Shown here one piece after another: positions 1 through 10,518 of a stretch of 64,000 bases of DNA. The DNA is from Bradyrhizobium sp. SZCCT0153 (GTDB taxonomy: Bacteria > Pseudomonadota > Alphaproteobacteria > Rhizobiales > Xanthobacteraceae), in contig NZ_JAFCKS010000004.1 in NCBI RefSeq assembly GCF_018129995.1, forward strand, positions 186,001 to 250,000, read 5' to 3'. The first letter of the stretch is position 1; every line of letters starts with the position of its first letter. Position numbers and translations under genes: made by a program. The notes under the pieces are model-generated. The model made no database searches. It saw only the letters and a list, made by a program, of their open reading frames with translations, and had not been told where the DNA came from.

Positions 1-1
1 C

Positions 2-1837
<1,836 letters not shown>

Positions 1838-2096
1838 GGCAATGCCCCCAGCTGCAAATACTTTCAAGAACGCACGATGAAATCGCGCGGTCATTCGCCC
1901 AACAGGTCAACGGCGTTGTCCTTCGCGATGCCGAGCCTCTGAAATCGCAATGAATTCACCTCGTCGCGGTCGGCGCGACGGCCTGCCACAACACTTCATG
2001 TTGATGCCGTGGAGGTGGACCGTTGGCCATCGATCCGATAATGCGTCGATCGGAAAGGCCGACGGAGACGTGCCGTTCACTAATGGGTTTACTGAG

Positions 2097-3020
2097 ATGA
2101 CACAAGCAGGCGTCTACGGACAGAGACTCGGACAGGGCCTTCACTTGAAGCAGGCACCGGCGCTGATCACGCGTTCGCTGCACAGCGCCGAGCTCGCGGT
2201 CACCGAAGCCCGCAATGACGATCCGATGCCGGATTTGTCCGGCTCCTTGCCTGCGGAGGATGCCTATCTCGTCAGCCTGAAATTTCGCGACTATCCGGAT
2301 TGCGAATGCTGGGAGGAGGGCCGCTGTGTCGCCAAGGCGGATGTTCGCGCAGGTGCGACCTATCTGTACGACCTCAAGCGCGACCCGCGCTATGTGATCG
2401 ACAAGCCGTTTCACTCGCTCTTCTTCTATTTGCCGCGCTCGGCCCTCAGCGACATCGCCAGGCAGCCCGGCGGACCGCGCGTTGGCGAGCTCAGCTACGA
2501 GCCCGGTGTCGGCCATGACGATGCGACTATCCGGCATGTCGGCGCCTCGTTGCAGCAAGGGCTGCGCCGGCCCGAAGAAACCAACCAGCTTTTCGTCGAT
2601 CACATGATGCTCGCGCTCACCGCCCATGTCGGCCAGACCTATGGCGGGCTGAAGCCCGCCGCAGAACCGAACCGCGGCGGCCTCGCGCCATGGCAGGTCA
2701 AGCGCGCCTGCGACCGGCTCGACTCCGATCTCTCGGGCAAGATCGCGTTGCAGCGGATCGCGACCGAGCTAGGCCTCTCGGTCAGCCACTTCTCTCGCGC
2801 ATTCCGGATCTCCACCGGCCTGCCGCCGCATCAATGGCTGCTCCGCCAGCGCGTGAAGGCGGCGAAGCAGCTGATGACGGTCCGCGACCTCCCGCTGTCC
2901 GAGATTGCCATCTCGGCCGGGTTCGCCAATCAGAGCCATTTCACGCGGGTGTTCTCGTCCATGGTCGGCGTCAGTCCGGGCGCGTGGCGCCGGGAAACGG
3001 ATGGCGGGCCCGACGAGTAG
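2097..3020 (+). CDS. AraC family transcriptional regulator
   Basis: DNA-binding regulator of about 307 residues. The C-terminal third carries the two helix-turn-helix units of the AraC/XylS family: LATELGLSVSHFSRAFRIS, then EIAISAGFANQSHFTRVF. The N-terminal part resembles the effector region of AraC proteins that are usually found alone. The frame extends back to 1950, but ATG 2097 begins the region that looks protein-like, so I prefer it; neither start has a strong ribosome site. It stands alone, converging on the catalase-like gene, and its target and ligand are unknown. Confidence 0.88.
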   Translation: MTQAGVYGQRLGQGLHLKQAPALITRSLHSAELAVTEARNDDPMPDLSGSLPAEDAYLVSLKFRDYPDCECWEEGRCVAKADVRAGATYLYDLKRDPRYVIDKPFHSLFFYLPRSALSDIARQPGGPRVGELSYEPGVGHDDATIRHVGASLQQGLRRPEETNQLFVDHMMLALTAHVGQTYGGLKPAAEPNRGGLAPWQVKRACDRLDSDLSGKIALQRIATELGLSVSHFSRAFRISTGLPPHQWLLRQRVKAAKQLMTVRDLPLSEIAISAGFANQSHFTRVFSSMVGVSPGAWRRETDGGPDE

Positions 3021-3073
3021 CGTTTTCGAGCGAAGTGGAGCCCGGTTGGCGTCAAGAAAACGCGTCCAAACAA
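3020..3073. repeat. Short palindromic repeat (GCGTTTTC...GAAAACGC)
   Basis: Begins at the last base of the AraC stop codon. Arms GCGTTTTC and GAAAACGC enclose a GAGCGAAGTGG-containing spacer. I remember very similar units scattered through Rhizobiales genomes, but this is unverified recollection. It lies between convergent genes and could also form a weak bidirectional hairpin. Confidence 0.6.
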
Positions 3074-3081
3074 GGATCTGA

Positions 3082-4008
3082 TCAGCGGCGCTTCGCCAGC
3101 GAGATCGCATAGGCCGCGCGGCGCGCCGCAAAGATCTCGTCGGGCGGATGGCCGATACCGTCGGCAAGATGGGCCGGATTGAAGATGGACCCGTCGCAGG
3201 CATCGTCGGCTTCGAGACTGGTGATGACGATCGTCCCCAGCCGCATCTCCTCGCGCTTGTCCTCGTCCGGCCATCGCAGCGTTACGTCCAGCGTGGGATC
3301 GCCGGGACGGTCGAGCAAGGCCATGACGTTGAAGCGGACTTCGCCGGCTGCGATCTTCCGCGCGAGATCCTCGTGCAGGAAGTCGGCGGACTTCGTCCTG
3401 GCTTCGTCCTCGCTCAGCGTGACATCGCCACCGACAGGCGCGAGCTTGAACTTGATGAAGCGGGTCTCACCCGCGGCATTCGTGGCGGGAAAGGCGTGCA
3501 CGCCCCAATAGGTCGTGCCGGCGAAGCTCGCGGGCAGCCGCCGCGCGGCGATGTAATGCGCCTGGTTCAGCGTCTCGGGGTTGGCCGCGGAGAACGCCTT
3601 GACCTTCTCTGCATCAGGTTTGCCGTCCGCGCCGGGAATGCGCGCCTCGAGGAAGGCGAGCATCTGGTCGAGCGTCCTTGCGAAATGCACCGGAGCGCTT
3701 TCCACCAAAATGTCCGAGCGATGGGCCTCGTCGCCAAGCCTGAAGCTGAAGCCGCGCAGCACGAGGTTGTTGGTATCGGCGACTTTCAGGTTGCCGCCGC
3801 CGACGGAGAAGCGCGCCAGCACGCGCGACGGTCTTGTGAAGCTCGGCGACCGCGTGATCTCACCGGCGCTCTCGGATTGGGTATAGGTGCCGCGTACGCA
3901 TCGACCCTTGGCGAAGCTCGCGCGTACCTTTGGCGGATTGCCCGCAACCGCCTTCAGCGCGTCGACGATCGCGGCCGGCGTGGTATTAGGGGGTGGCAAT
4001 TCGGACAT
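3082..4008 (-). CDS. Catalase-related (SrpA-like) heme protein lacking the distal His
   Basis: 308 residues, the short catalase-like peroxidase class with no C-terminal flavodoxin-like domain. The fold signature is present: an FAKG element at residues 32-35, LARFSVGGG in the following strands, RGFSFRLG, and a C-terminal R296-x3-Y300 supplying the proximal heme tyrosine. In catalases and most SrpA-like proteins the first element reads HAKG; here the His is Phe (codon ttc), so ordinary catalase chemistry may be lost while heme binding is kept. No signal peptide is seen. Monocistronic, convergent with the AraC gene. The role is unknown. Confidence 0.85.
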   Translation of the reverse strand: MSELPPPNTTPAAIVDALKAVAGNPPKVRASFAKGRCVRGTYTQSESAGEITRSPSFTRPSRVLARFSVGGGNLKVADTNNLVLRGFSFRLGDEAHRSDILVESAPVHFARTLDQMLAFLEARIPGADGKPDAEKVKAFSAANPETLNQAHYIAARRLPASFAGTTYWGVHAFPATNAAGETRFIKFKLAPVGGDVTLSEDEARTKSADFLHEDLARKIAAGEVRFNVMALLDRPGDPTLDVTLRWPDEDKREEMRLGTIVITSLEADDACDGSIFNPAHLADGIGHPPDEIFAARRAAYAISLAKRR

Positions 4009-4116
4009 GGCAGGGCCTCGGGCTCGAGCGACATGCCTTGCCTTAAGCCTGGTGCAGCGCTCGCGTCTTTCCCAAAGCCGCGACGCTTTGTCCGATCCTG
4101 CTGAAGGAATCCGGTC

Positions 4117-5340
4117 TTACGAATTCACGTGCACGAAATCCCGCAGCAGCGGGTAGATCTCGTTATTCCAGCGCTTGCCGGAGAACACGCCGTAATGGCC
4201 GACGCCGGCCTGCATGTGGTGGACGCGACGATAGGCGCGCACGCCGGTGCAGAGGTCTTGCGCCGCCAGCGTCTGGCCGATCGAGCAGATGTCGTCCTTC
4301 TCGCCCTCGACCGTCATCAGCCCCATGCGGCTGACGGCCTTGGTGTTCACCGGACGTCCGCGATGCATCAGCTTGCCCTGGGGCAGGAGATGCTCCTGGA
4401 AAACGTCGCGCACGGTCTCGATGTAGAACTCGGCCGGCAGGTCCATCACGGCGAAATATTCGTCGTAGAAGGTCTTGATGCTGGCCGCCTTCTCCTTCTC
4501 GCCCTTGGCGATGTGGTCGGCGAGATCCATGTGCTGCTTGATGTGGCGCTCGAGATTCATCGAGACGAAGGCGGTGAGCTGCACGAAGCCCGGATAGACC
4601 TTTCGCAGCGCGCCGCGGCACTGCACCGGCACGTAGTTGATCAGGTTCTGCTCGAACCAGTCGATCGGCCTGCTCTTGGCGAACTCGTTGACCCTGGTCG
4701 GCTGGATGCGCGTGTCGATCGGCCCCGCCATCAGCGTCAGCGTCGCGGGCCGCGAGGGATGGTTGCCCTCGCACATGATCGCGGCGGCCGCGAGCGCGGA
4801 GACCGAGGGCTGGCAGATCGCGACCATGTGCGGGCGCGGACCCAATTGGCCGAGGAAGTCGATCAGATGCTCGGTGTAGTCGTCGAGGCCGAAGCGGCCC
4901 TCGCTGCGGGGAATGTCGCGCGGGTTGTGCCAGTCGGTGATGTAGACGTCGTGGTCCTGGAGCAGCGTCTTCACGGTGCCGCGCAGTAGCGTCGCGAAGT
5001 GTCCGGACATCGGCGCCACCAGCAGCATGCGCGGCTGCTCGCCCACGCCCTCCTTCCTGAAATGCAGCAGCGAGCCGAATGGCGTCGCGTAGGCGATCTC
5101 CTCGGTGACGGCGACCTCGCGATTTCCGACCATGATGCTGTCGATGCCATAGGCCGGGCGATGATAGGTGAGGGTGGAGCGCGAGATCAGCTCCAGCGCC
5201 GCCGAGAGCCGGCCAACGACCTGATCCGACAGGCCCTGCGGCACCAGATGGAGGAATTTGAGCGCGGAGGACGCCCCCGCCCGCCACGGCGCCGTCAGGT
5301 CCATTTGGTTCTGAAACGCCTGATAATACATCGACATCAT
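4117..5340 (-). CDS. phaZ: Intracellular polyhydroxybutyrate depolymerase
   Basis: 407-residue alpha/beta-hydrolase-like enzyme that mobilises stored PHB granules in the cytoplasm. It matches the intracellular PhaZ1 family, in which the nucleophile is Cys rather than Ser: the elbow reads ICQPSVSALA, with Cys176. The catalytic Asp is probably in MTVEGEKDDI and the His is H382 in GHYGVFSG. No signal peptide, as expected for the intracellular type. Three in-frame Met codons lie at the start (5340, 5337, 5331); MYYQAFQNQ at 5331 also looks like a family-type N terminus. Monocistronic. Confidence 0.93.
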   Translation of the reverse strand: MMSMYYQAFQNQMDLTAPWRAGASSALKFLHLVPQGLSDQVVGRLSAALELISRSTLTYHRPAYGIDSIMVGNREVAVTEEIAYATPFGSLLHFRKEGVGEQPRMLLVAPMSGHFATLLRGTVKTLLQDHDVYITDWHNPRDIPRSEGRFGLDDYTEHLIDFLGQLGPRPHMVAICQPSVSALAAAAIMCEGNHPSRPATLTLMAGPIDTRIQPTRVNEFAKSRPIDWFEQNLINYVPVQCRGALRKVYPGFVQLTAFVSMNLERHIKQHMDLADHIAKGEKEKAASIKTFYDEYFAVMDLPAEFYIETVRDVFQEHLLPQGKLMHRGRPVNTKAVSRMGLMTVEGEKDDICSIGQTLAAQDLCTGVRAYRRVHHMQAGVGHYGVFSGKRWNNEIYPLLRDFVHVNS

Positions 5341-5509
5341 ACTGGAGTGCCCACCTGTCCCATGTTGCCATGCAATATCGAAGCCAGACCTGAGTCAAAT
5401 CGCCCGGAAAACTGGCACGTGGCTTGCTGCTGAACGGGTGGGAAGCACAGGTAATGGGCACGCCGCGGGCCGGACGGAGTGCCGGTATCAGGCGTGAGGG
5501 AAGGGCCAA

Positions 5510-6166
5510 ATGGCGAAGGCGACACTGACCATCAGCAGCAAGAACTACTCGTCCTGGTCGCTGCGTGGCTGGCTGCTGACGAAATTTTCCGGGCTCGATT
5601 TTGAGGAGATCGTCACCGCGCCGGACGACGCGTCGGCGCGCGCCGAAATCCTGCTGCTGTCGTCGTCGATCCTGGTGCCGTGCCTGCGGCACGACGGCGC
5701 CACCGTCTGGGACACTCTGGCGATCGCCGAATATCTCAACGAGGCGATGCCGGATGCCGGCCTGGTGCCTGATGACCGCGTCCAGCGCGCACATTGCCGC
5801 TCGATCTGCGGCGAAATCCATTCCGGCTTCACCACGCTGCGCGCCTCGCTGCCGGTGAACCTGAAGGGACATTTCCCCGGCTTCAAGATCTGGTCGCGCG
5901 CGCAGGCCGACATCGATCGCGTCTGGGCGATCTGGCGCGACTGCCTGGAGAAGTCGGGCGGTCCCTTCCTGTTCGGCGAGAGGCGCACCATGGCGGATGC
6001 GATGTACGCCCCCGTGGTGACGCGCTTCGTGACTTATGACGTCAAGCTCGAGCCGCTTCTGAAGGCGTATGCCGACACCATCATGGCCATGCCCGAGATG
6101 AAGGAATGGATCGCGGCGGCAAAGGAAGAGCCGGCCGAGATCGAGGAGCTCGAGGTCGAATATTAG
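5510..6166 (+). CDS. Glutathione S-transferase family protein
   Basis: 218 residues. The N-terminal thioredoxin-like half begins TLTISSKNYSSWSLRGWLL, the SSW(S)xRxW pattern of a bacterial GST subclass in which Ser near residue 10-15 is expected to activate glutathione. The alpha-helical C-terminal half includes the FLFGERRTMADAMYAPV segment, typical of GST C-domains. ATG is preceded by a GAGGGAAGGG ribosome site. A weak hairpin with a short T run follows the stop. Cytosolic, detoxification-type enzyme; the actual substrate is unknown. Confidence 0.88.
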   Translation: MAKATLTISSKNYSSWSLRGWLLTKFSGLDFEEIVTAPDDASARAEILLLSSSILVPCLRHDGATVWDTLAIAEYLNEAMPDAGLVPDDRVQRAHCRSICGEIHSGFTTLRASLPVNLKGHFPGFKIWSRAQADIDRVWAIWRDCLEKSGGPFLFGERRTMADAMYAPVVTRFVTYDVKLEPLLKAYADTIMAMPEMKEWIAAAKEEPAEIEELEVEY

Positions 6167-6194
6167 GCAGGCCTGGTGCCGTCCTGCCTGTTTT
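6165..6194 (+). terminator. Possible intrinsic terminator after the GST gene
   Basis: Seven-base stem AGGCAGG / CCTGCCT with an 11-base loop, followed by GTTTT. It starts at the end of the GST stop codon. The stem is short and the T run is only four bases, so it is a weak call. Confidence 0.4.
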
Positions 6195-6445
6195 GGGAGC
6201 GGGGCCCTCGCCGCTCCAACCAGGGGCCATGTCATTGAAGCCGTTAACTTTCGGCGTCGGATCCGGCGCGGGCCTGCTCACGCGCTGCGCAGATATAGTA
6301 TGCGCGCACCGGCGCGTTGCGACATCTAGCCGTGAACAGGCGTGGACACTGCCTTACGGCTGATTCGGACGTGATTCGTTCGGGCCGCGTTCCGAAGGTT
6401 AAGGCGAAGCGCGGCCCCGTTGCATTTTGACACAAACCCTGACGT

Positions 6446-6670
6446 TCAGGCCGCGCCCGAATGCTTCGAGCGCGGCACGCGCCAGCCGATCACGGTTGCT
6501 TCGACCGCGACGCCGGCGGTGTGGTTTTGCCAGCGTCCTTCGACATAGCGGCAGGCGAACGGCAGTTGATACGTTCCGCTGTGGTCTTCGCACAGCACTT
6601 CGACTGCAAGGCCGGGCGGCGGTTCTCCGGCGCCGTCGAATTCCGCCAGTCGTCTGTCGCGCGTTGCCAT
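6446..6670 (-). CDS. Small conserved hypothetical protein (74 aa)
   Basis: The reading frame is longer, but ATG 6670 follows a clear AGGGGAGA ribosome site and starts MATRDRRLAEFDG. The product has core blocks VEVLCEDHSGTYQLPF and ATVIGWRV and looks like a small beta-rich cytosolic protein. I recall similar small proteins in Bradyrhizobium, unverified. No signal peptide, membrane helix or catalytic motif. Function unknown; it is divergent from the small exported protein downstream. Confidence 0.7.
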   Translation of the reverse strand: MATRDRRLAEFDGAGEPPPGLAVEVLCEDHSGTYQLPFACRYVEGRWQNHTAGVAVEATVIGWRVPRSKHSGAA

Positions 6671-6853
6671 TCCAAAAATCTCCCCTAAACAAAGCCGCGG
6701 AAGGAGTGCCCACTTCCTCCGCATGCGGATCATTGCTCCCCGTCCGAGGGAACAGGCCAAGCTCAACGCGAGAATGCGGTACGAGTGTGGTAGCCTCCGG
6801 CGACCGCGCGCAAAAAGCGCACATTGCCGTGATTGAATCGACGAGGAACCTGC

Positions 6854-7210
6854 ATGCTGCTTCGAAGCGCCGGCGTCTGTGTCGCGATGTTGCTGCTCGC
6901 CATGCTGGCGATTGCGCCGGTCCGCGCGCAGGACGTGCCCGGCATCGAGATCTGCACCGTCGAGAAGACCATGGAGCGGCGCACCAGCTGCCTCCAGAGC
7001 AACGTCGATTTCCTCCAGAAGACGATCACGAAGCTCAACCTCGATCACCAGCAGAAGCTGGATGCCGCGGCTCGCCAGATCGACGCGTTGAAGGTGACGG
7101 TTGCCGGCTTGCAGAAGACGCTCGGCGATCTCCAGGCCGCGCAGGCGAAGGTCGCCGAGGACGTGAAGAAGAAGCAGGACGCGCCGCCGCCGAAGGACGC
7201 GGCGAAATAG
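6854..7210 (+). CDS. Small exported coiled-coil protein
   Basis: 118 residues from ATG 6854, which has a GAGGAA ribosome site; an in-frame start at 6833 would only lengthen the leader. The N terminus MLLRSAGVCVAMLLLAMLAI...VRAQ is a signal peptide with an A-x-A-like cleavage site. The mature part has two Cys residues (CTVEK, TSCLQSN), likely disulfide-bonded, then a long helix with heptad-like spacing (VDFLQKTITKLNLDHQQKLD onward) and a Lys/Pro-rich tail. Probably periplasmic; function unknown. Confidence 0.75.
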   Translation: MLLRSAGVCVAMLLLAMLAIAPVRAQDVPGIEICTVEKTMERRTSCLQSNVDFLQKTITKLNLDHQQKLDAAARQIDALKVTVAGLQKTLGDLQAAQAKVAEDVKKKQDAPPPKDAAK

Positions 7211-7219
7211 GCGCCGCGC

Positions 7220-8323
7220 TCACGCGACGCGATATCGCTCCATCACGCTGCGGTCGGGCTCATAGCCGAGCCCAACTCCAGTCGGCACCGCGACATGGCC
7301 GGTGGCATCGACATCGGCGCGGCCGCCCCAGAGGCAGGCCTCGCGCTTGAGATAGAACATCTCGACGAGGCCGTCGTCACGCGTCGCCAGCAGATGGAGC
7401 GTCGCGAGCAGACCCGGACCGAAATACGGGGAGTGCGGAACGATCTTGACGCCGAGCCCATCTGCGAGCGCCGCGACCTTCAGAAATTCCGTGATGCCGC
7501 CGACCTTGATCACCGACGGCTGGGCGTGGCTGACCGCGCCCGCATCCATCATCTGGCGGAATTGATATTCCGTGCAGGCGTTCTCGCCGGCGGCGACGCC
7601 GAGCCCGCCCTTGCTGCGGACCTCGGCGAGCGCTGCAAAATCCTCCGGCGGCCAGACCGGCTCCTCCAGGAACATCGGCTGCGCGTCCCGGCATGTCCTG
7701 GCGAACGCGATCGCCTGCTCGCCTGACAGCGGGCAGTTCATGTCCACCATCAGCGGAATTCCGGGCCCGATCGCTTCGCGCGCGGCAAACACCGCCGGTG
7801 CCGTGGTCTCGTGCAGCTTGATGGCGCCATAGCCGAGCGCACGCGCCTTCCTGCATTCGGCGGCGATGTTGTCGGGCGAGCCGATCCGCAACAGGCTCGC
7901 ATAGGCCGGAATGGCCGGGCGCCTTGTCTCGCCGAGCAGGCGGTGCACCGGTACGCCCCTGATCCTGGCGGCAAGGTCCCACAGCGCGATGTCGAGTCCG
8001 GAGATCGCAAACATGGTGATTCCATAGCGGCCGAACAGATGCAGATTGCGCTGGATCTGCTCCATCACCGCGGGAATGCCGGCGGCATCGGGTACCTCCA
8101 AGCCGCGGGCCTGCGGTGCGATCATCTCCTCGACGGCGCTGCGCGTGGTGCGGGGACAGACATAGGCGAAGGCATCGCCCCAGCCGGTCAACCCGGCGTC
8201 GGTGGTGACCTCGACGATCACCATGTCGAGGGCGGTGATGGCGGAGGCGCCCTGGCGGAAGCTCGCGACACCGGCATCATAGGGGATGCGGATATGGTGC
8301 GCCCGCACATCGGTGATCTTCAT
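7220..8323 (-). CDS. Mandelate racemase/muconate lactonizing enzyme family protein
   Basis: 367-residue enolase-superfamily enzyme that would abstract the alpha proton of a carboxylate substrate, using one divalent metal. Metal ligands read as D194 (MVDMN), E220 (FLEEP) and E247 (AGEN). Lys169 lies in IKLHE, so the second-strand motif is K-x-H rather than K-x-K. His297 (VPHSP) is present, but the position that usually carries its partner Asp reads Ser270 (AQPSVIK). Good ribosome site (GGAGGAA). Likely a sugar-acid dehydratase or a racemase/epimerase; the substrate cannot be assigned. Its neighbours give no pathway. Confidence 0.87.
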   Translation of the reverse strand: MKITDVRAHHIRIPYDAGVASFRQGASAITALDMVIVEVTTDAGLTGWGDAFAYVCPRTTRSAVEEMIAPQARGLEVPDAAGIPAVMEQIQRNLHLFGRYGITMFAISGLDIALWDLAARIRGVPVHRLLGETRRPAIPAYASLLRIGSPDNIAAECRKARALGYGAIKLHETTAPAVFAAREAIGPGIPLMVDMNCPLSGEQAIAFARTCRDAQPMFLEEPVWPPEDFAALAEVRSKGGLGVAAGENACTEYQFRQMMDAGAVSHAQPSVIKVGGITEFLKVAALADGLGVKIVPHSPYFGPGLLATLHLLATRDDGLVEMFYLKREACLWGGRADVDATGHVAVPTGVGLGYEPDRSVMERYRVA

Positions 8324-8500
8324 GACGCGGTTCCTCCTGCTTTCTTGTGAGCGGTTTCAAGGACGCACCGAGTGTAGCCGTGAACGCCCGGACGTTGCCA
8401 GTGGCTGTTCCGGCGTTATCCTCTCGCAGGACCGCAACGCCGATCAAGCGAAGCAAGCGGGCTTTCGTGCATCATGGTCACGCTTCGAACGAGAACCACC

Positions 8501-9346
8501 ATGAACCCAGCCCAGCGCGCGCTCTGGTACATCGAGAGCCATCTGGCCGAGCCGATGACGCTCGACGAGATCGCCGCGGTTTCAGGCGTGTCGCGGTTCC
8601 ACATCGTGCGCGCGTTTGCCGCAGCCACTGGCTATCCCGTGATGCGTTACGTTCGCGCGCGGCGGCTGACCGAGGCGGCGCGCAGCCTCGCGAACGGCGC
8701 GCCGGACATCCTGTCGCTGGCGCTGGAGGCGGACTACGGCTCGCACGAAGCATTCACCCGCGCGTTCCGCGACCAGTTTGGCACCACACCCGAAGCGGTG
8801 CGGGCCGCGACATGCGTCAGCCATCTCAAGCTACAGGAGCCGATCCTCATGGATTCCACCATGCTCGATCATCTCGCCCCGCCGCGTTTCGAAACCACAA
8901 GCGCCTTCCTCGTCGCAGGCATCGACGAGCGCATCTCCTGCGACAACGGCGCGGCCATTCCCGGACTGTGGCAGCGCTTCCATCAGGAGGTCGCCGACAT
9001 CCCCGCGGGCATCGGCCAAGGGAAAGATCAAGTCGCCTATGGCGTCTGCTGCAACGGCGATGATGCCGGCAATTTCGACTACATTGCCGGCGTCGAGGTC
9101 GCCGATTTCTCCGACCTGCCGCGCCGGTTCGGTCGCATCCGCATTCCCGAGCAGCGCTATGCGGTGTTCACCCATACCGAGCACGTCGCCTCGATCCGCC
9201 GCACCGTCAACACGATCTGGAATCAATGGCTGCCGGCGTCCGGGCTGAGAGCCGCCGATGCGCCGAACTTCGAGCGCTATGACGAAAAATTCGATCCTGC
9301 CACCGGCAACGGCGGCTTCGAGATCTGGGTGCCGGTGACGGAGTAG
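8501..9346 (+). CDS. AraC family regulator with GyrI-like effector domain
   Basis: 281 residues with the HTH pair at the N terminus (LDEIAAVSGVSRFHIVRAFA, then LALEADYGSHEAFTRAF) and a C-terminal GyrI/SbmC-like small-molecule-binding domain, the Rob/SoxS-plus-sensor layout. ATG 8501 starts directly before the HTH helix; the frame could start at 8474. The C-terminal domain includes YIAGVEV and a final EIWVPV strand, typical of GyrI-like folds. Likely senses a hydrophobic or drug-like ligand; target genes unknown. Confidence 0.88.
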   Translation: MNPAQRALWYIESHLAEPMTLDEIAAVSGVSRFHIVRAFAAATGYPVMRYVRARRLTEAARSLANGAPDILSLALEADYGSHEAFTRAFRDQFGTTPEAVRAATCVSHLKLQEPILMDSTMLDHLAPPRFETTSAFLVAGIDERISCDNGAAIPGLWQRFHQEVADIPAGIGQGKDQVAYGVCCNGDDAGNFDYIAGVEVADFSDLPRRFGRIRIPEQRYAVFTHTEHVASIRRTVNTIWNQWLPASGLRAADAPNFERYDEKFDPATGNGGFEIWVPVTE

Positions 9347-9483
9347 GACTGCAACGCTGGCATACCATCCCGCTTGCTTGGCAAGGCGGACCTGTTTTGC
9401 CATAACCGCAGGCAAATCTTGCGTGTGGGGCCCGTGCCGGACATCCCGTGCAAGTCATAACAAGCAGCCGGGAGGGTCACCAC

Positions 9484-10410
9484 ATGTCCAACGTCCGCGT
9501 TCTCGCCACCGACCTCGAATTTCCCGAAGGGCCGGTCGTGATGCCGGACGGCTCGGTTGTGCTGGTGGAAATCCGCGGCCAGCGCCTGACCCGTGTTTAT
9601 CCCGACGGGCGGAAGGAGATCGTCGCCAAGGTGCCGGGCGGGCCGAACGGCGCGGCCCTCGGCCCCGACGGCAAGATCTACATCTGCAACAATGGCGGCT
9701 TCTCCTGGATCCCGACCGGCAAGATGATCATGCCGGGACCACAGCCGGACGATTATCTTGGCGGCTCGATCCAGCGCGTCGACCTGCAATCCGGCAAGGT
9801 CGAGACCGTCGTGACCAAATGCGGCGAGCACGATCTGCGCGGGCCGAACGATCTGGTGTTCGACAGGCACGGCGGCCTCTGGTTCTCCGATCTTGGCAAG
9901 CGTCGTCCACGCGAGATGGACGTCGGCGGCATGTACTATCTCAAGCCCGGCATGACCGAGATCGTCGAAGTCGTGCACGGTGTGCTGCCGGCCAATGGCA
10001 TCGGCCTGTCGCCGGATGAAAACACCGTCTATATCGCGGAAACGCCGACGGGCCGGCTCTGGGCCTACGAGCTCTCCGCGCCCGGCACGCTCAAGCCGCG
10101 CGAGGTGATCTATCGCGGCGAGCGGGGCAAGCCGATCTGCGGCCTCGGCGGCTACCAGATGTTCGACTCGCTCGCGGTCGAAGCGAACGGCAATGTCTGC
10201 GTCGCCACCCTCGTTTCCGGCTGCATCTCGGTGATCGCGCCGGATGGTACCCTGGTCGAGCAGGTCCCGACCGGCGACCGCGTCACCACCAACATCGCCT
10301 TCGGCGGCCCCGAGCTGAAGACCGCTTACATCACGCTGTCCGGCAAGGGCGAGCTGATCGCCATGGACTGGCCGCGCGGCGGTTTGCCGTTGAATTTTTT
10401 GAACAAGTGA
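9484..10410 (+). CDS. SMP-30/gluconolactonase family protein
   Basis: 308-residue six-bladed beta-propeller hydrolase, probably a sugar lactonase. The start at 9484 follows GGGAGGGTC. The first blade EFPEGPVV carries the conserved metal-binding Glu, GPNDLVFD supplies the Asn/Asp pair, and LPANGIGLSPDE is the other conserved loop. Cytosolic, no signal peptide. Followed at once by a palindromic repeat and a GNAT gene; no pathway partner is evident. Confidence 0.88.
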   Translation: MSNVRVLATDLEFPEGPVVMPDGSVVLVEIRGQRLTRVYPDGRKEIVAKVPGGPNGAALGPDGKIYICNNGGFSWIPTGKMIMPGPQPDDYLGGSIQRVDLQSGKVETVVTKCGEHDLRGPNDLVFDRHGGLWFSDLGKRRPREMDVGGMYYLKPGMTEIVEVVHGVLPANGIGLSPDENTVYIAETPTGRLWAYELSAPGTLKPREVIYRGERGKPICGLGGYQMFDSLAVEANGNVCVATLVSGCISVIAPDGTLVEQVPTGDRVTTNIAFGGPELKTAYITLSGKGELIAMDWPRGGLPLNFLNK

Positions 10411-10417
10411 GCCAAGC

Positions 10418-10503
10418 CGTCATTGCGAGGAGCGAAGCGACGAAGCAATCCAGGCTGCCGCCGCGGTAAGATTCTGGATTGCTTCGCTTCGCTCGCAATG
10501 ACG
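10418..10503. repeat. REP family A, copy 1 (CGTCATTGCGAG... palindrome)
   Basis: Imperfect palindrome: CGTCATTGCGAG at the left, CTCGCAATGACG at the right, inner arms GAAGCAATCCAG and CTGGATTGCTTC around a short GC-rich loop. Copies occur at 13977, 40415, 47583 and 55128. It ends 15 bases before the GNAT start codon, so it lies in that gene's leader. Confidence 0.9.
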
Positions 10504-10518
10504 TAAGGAGACTTCAAA

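Noticed and set aside
4163..6235. 690-residue minus-strand frame across the PHB depolymerase and GST region
   Set aside because: Long, but out of frame with phaZ and antisense to the GST gene; it is low-complexity Arg/Ala/Gly sequence typical of a shadow.
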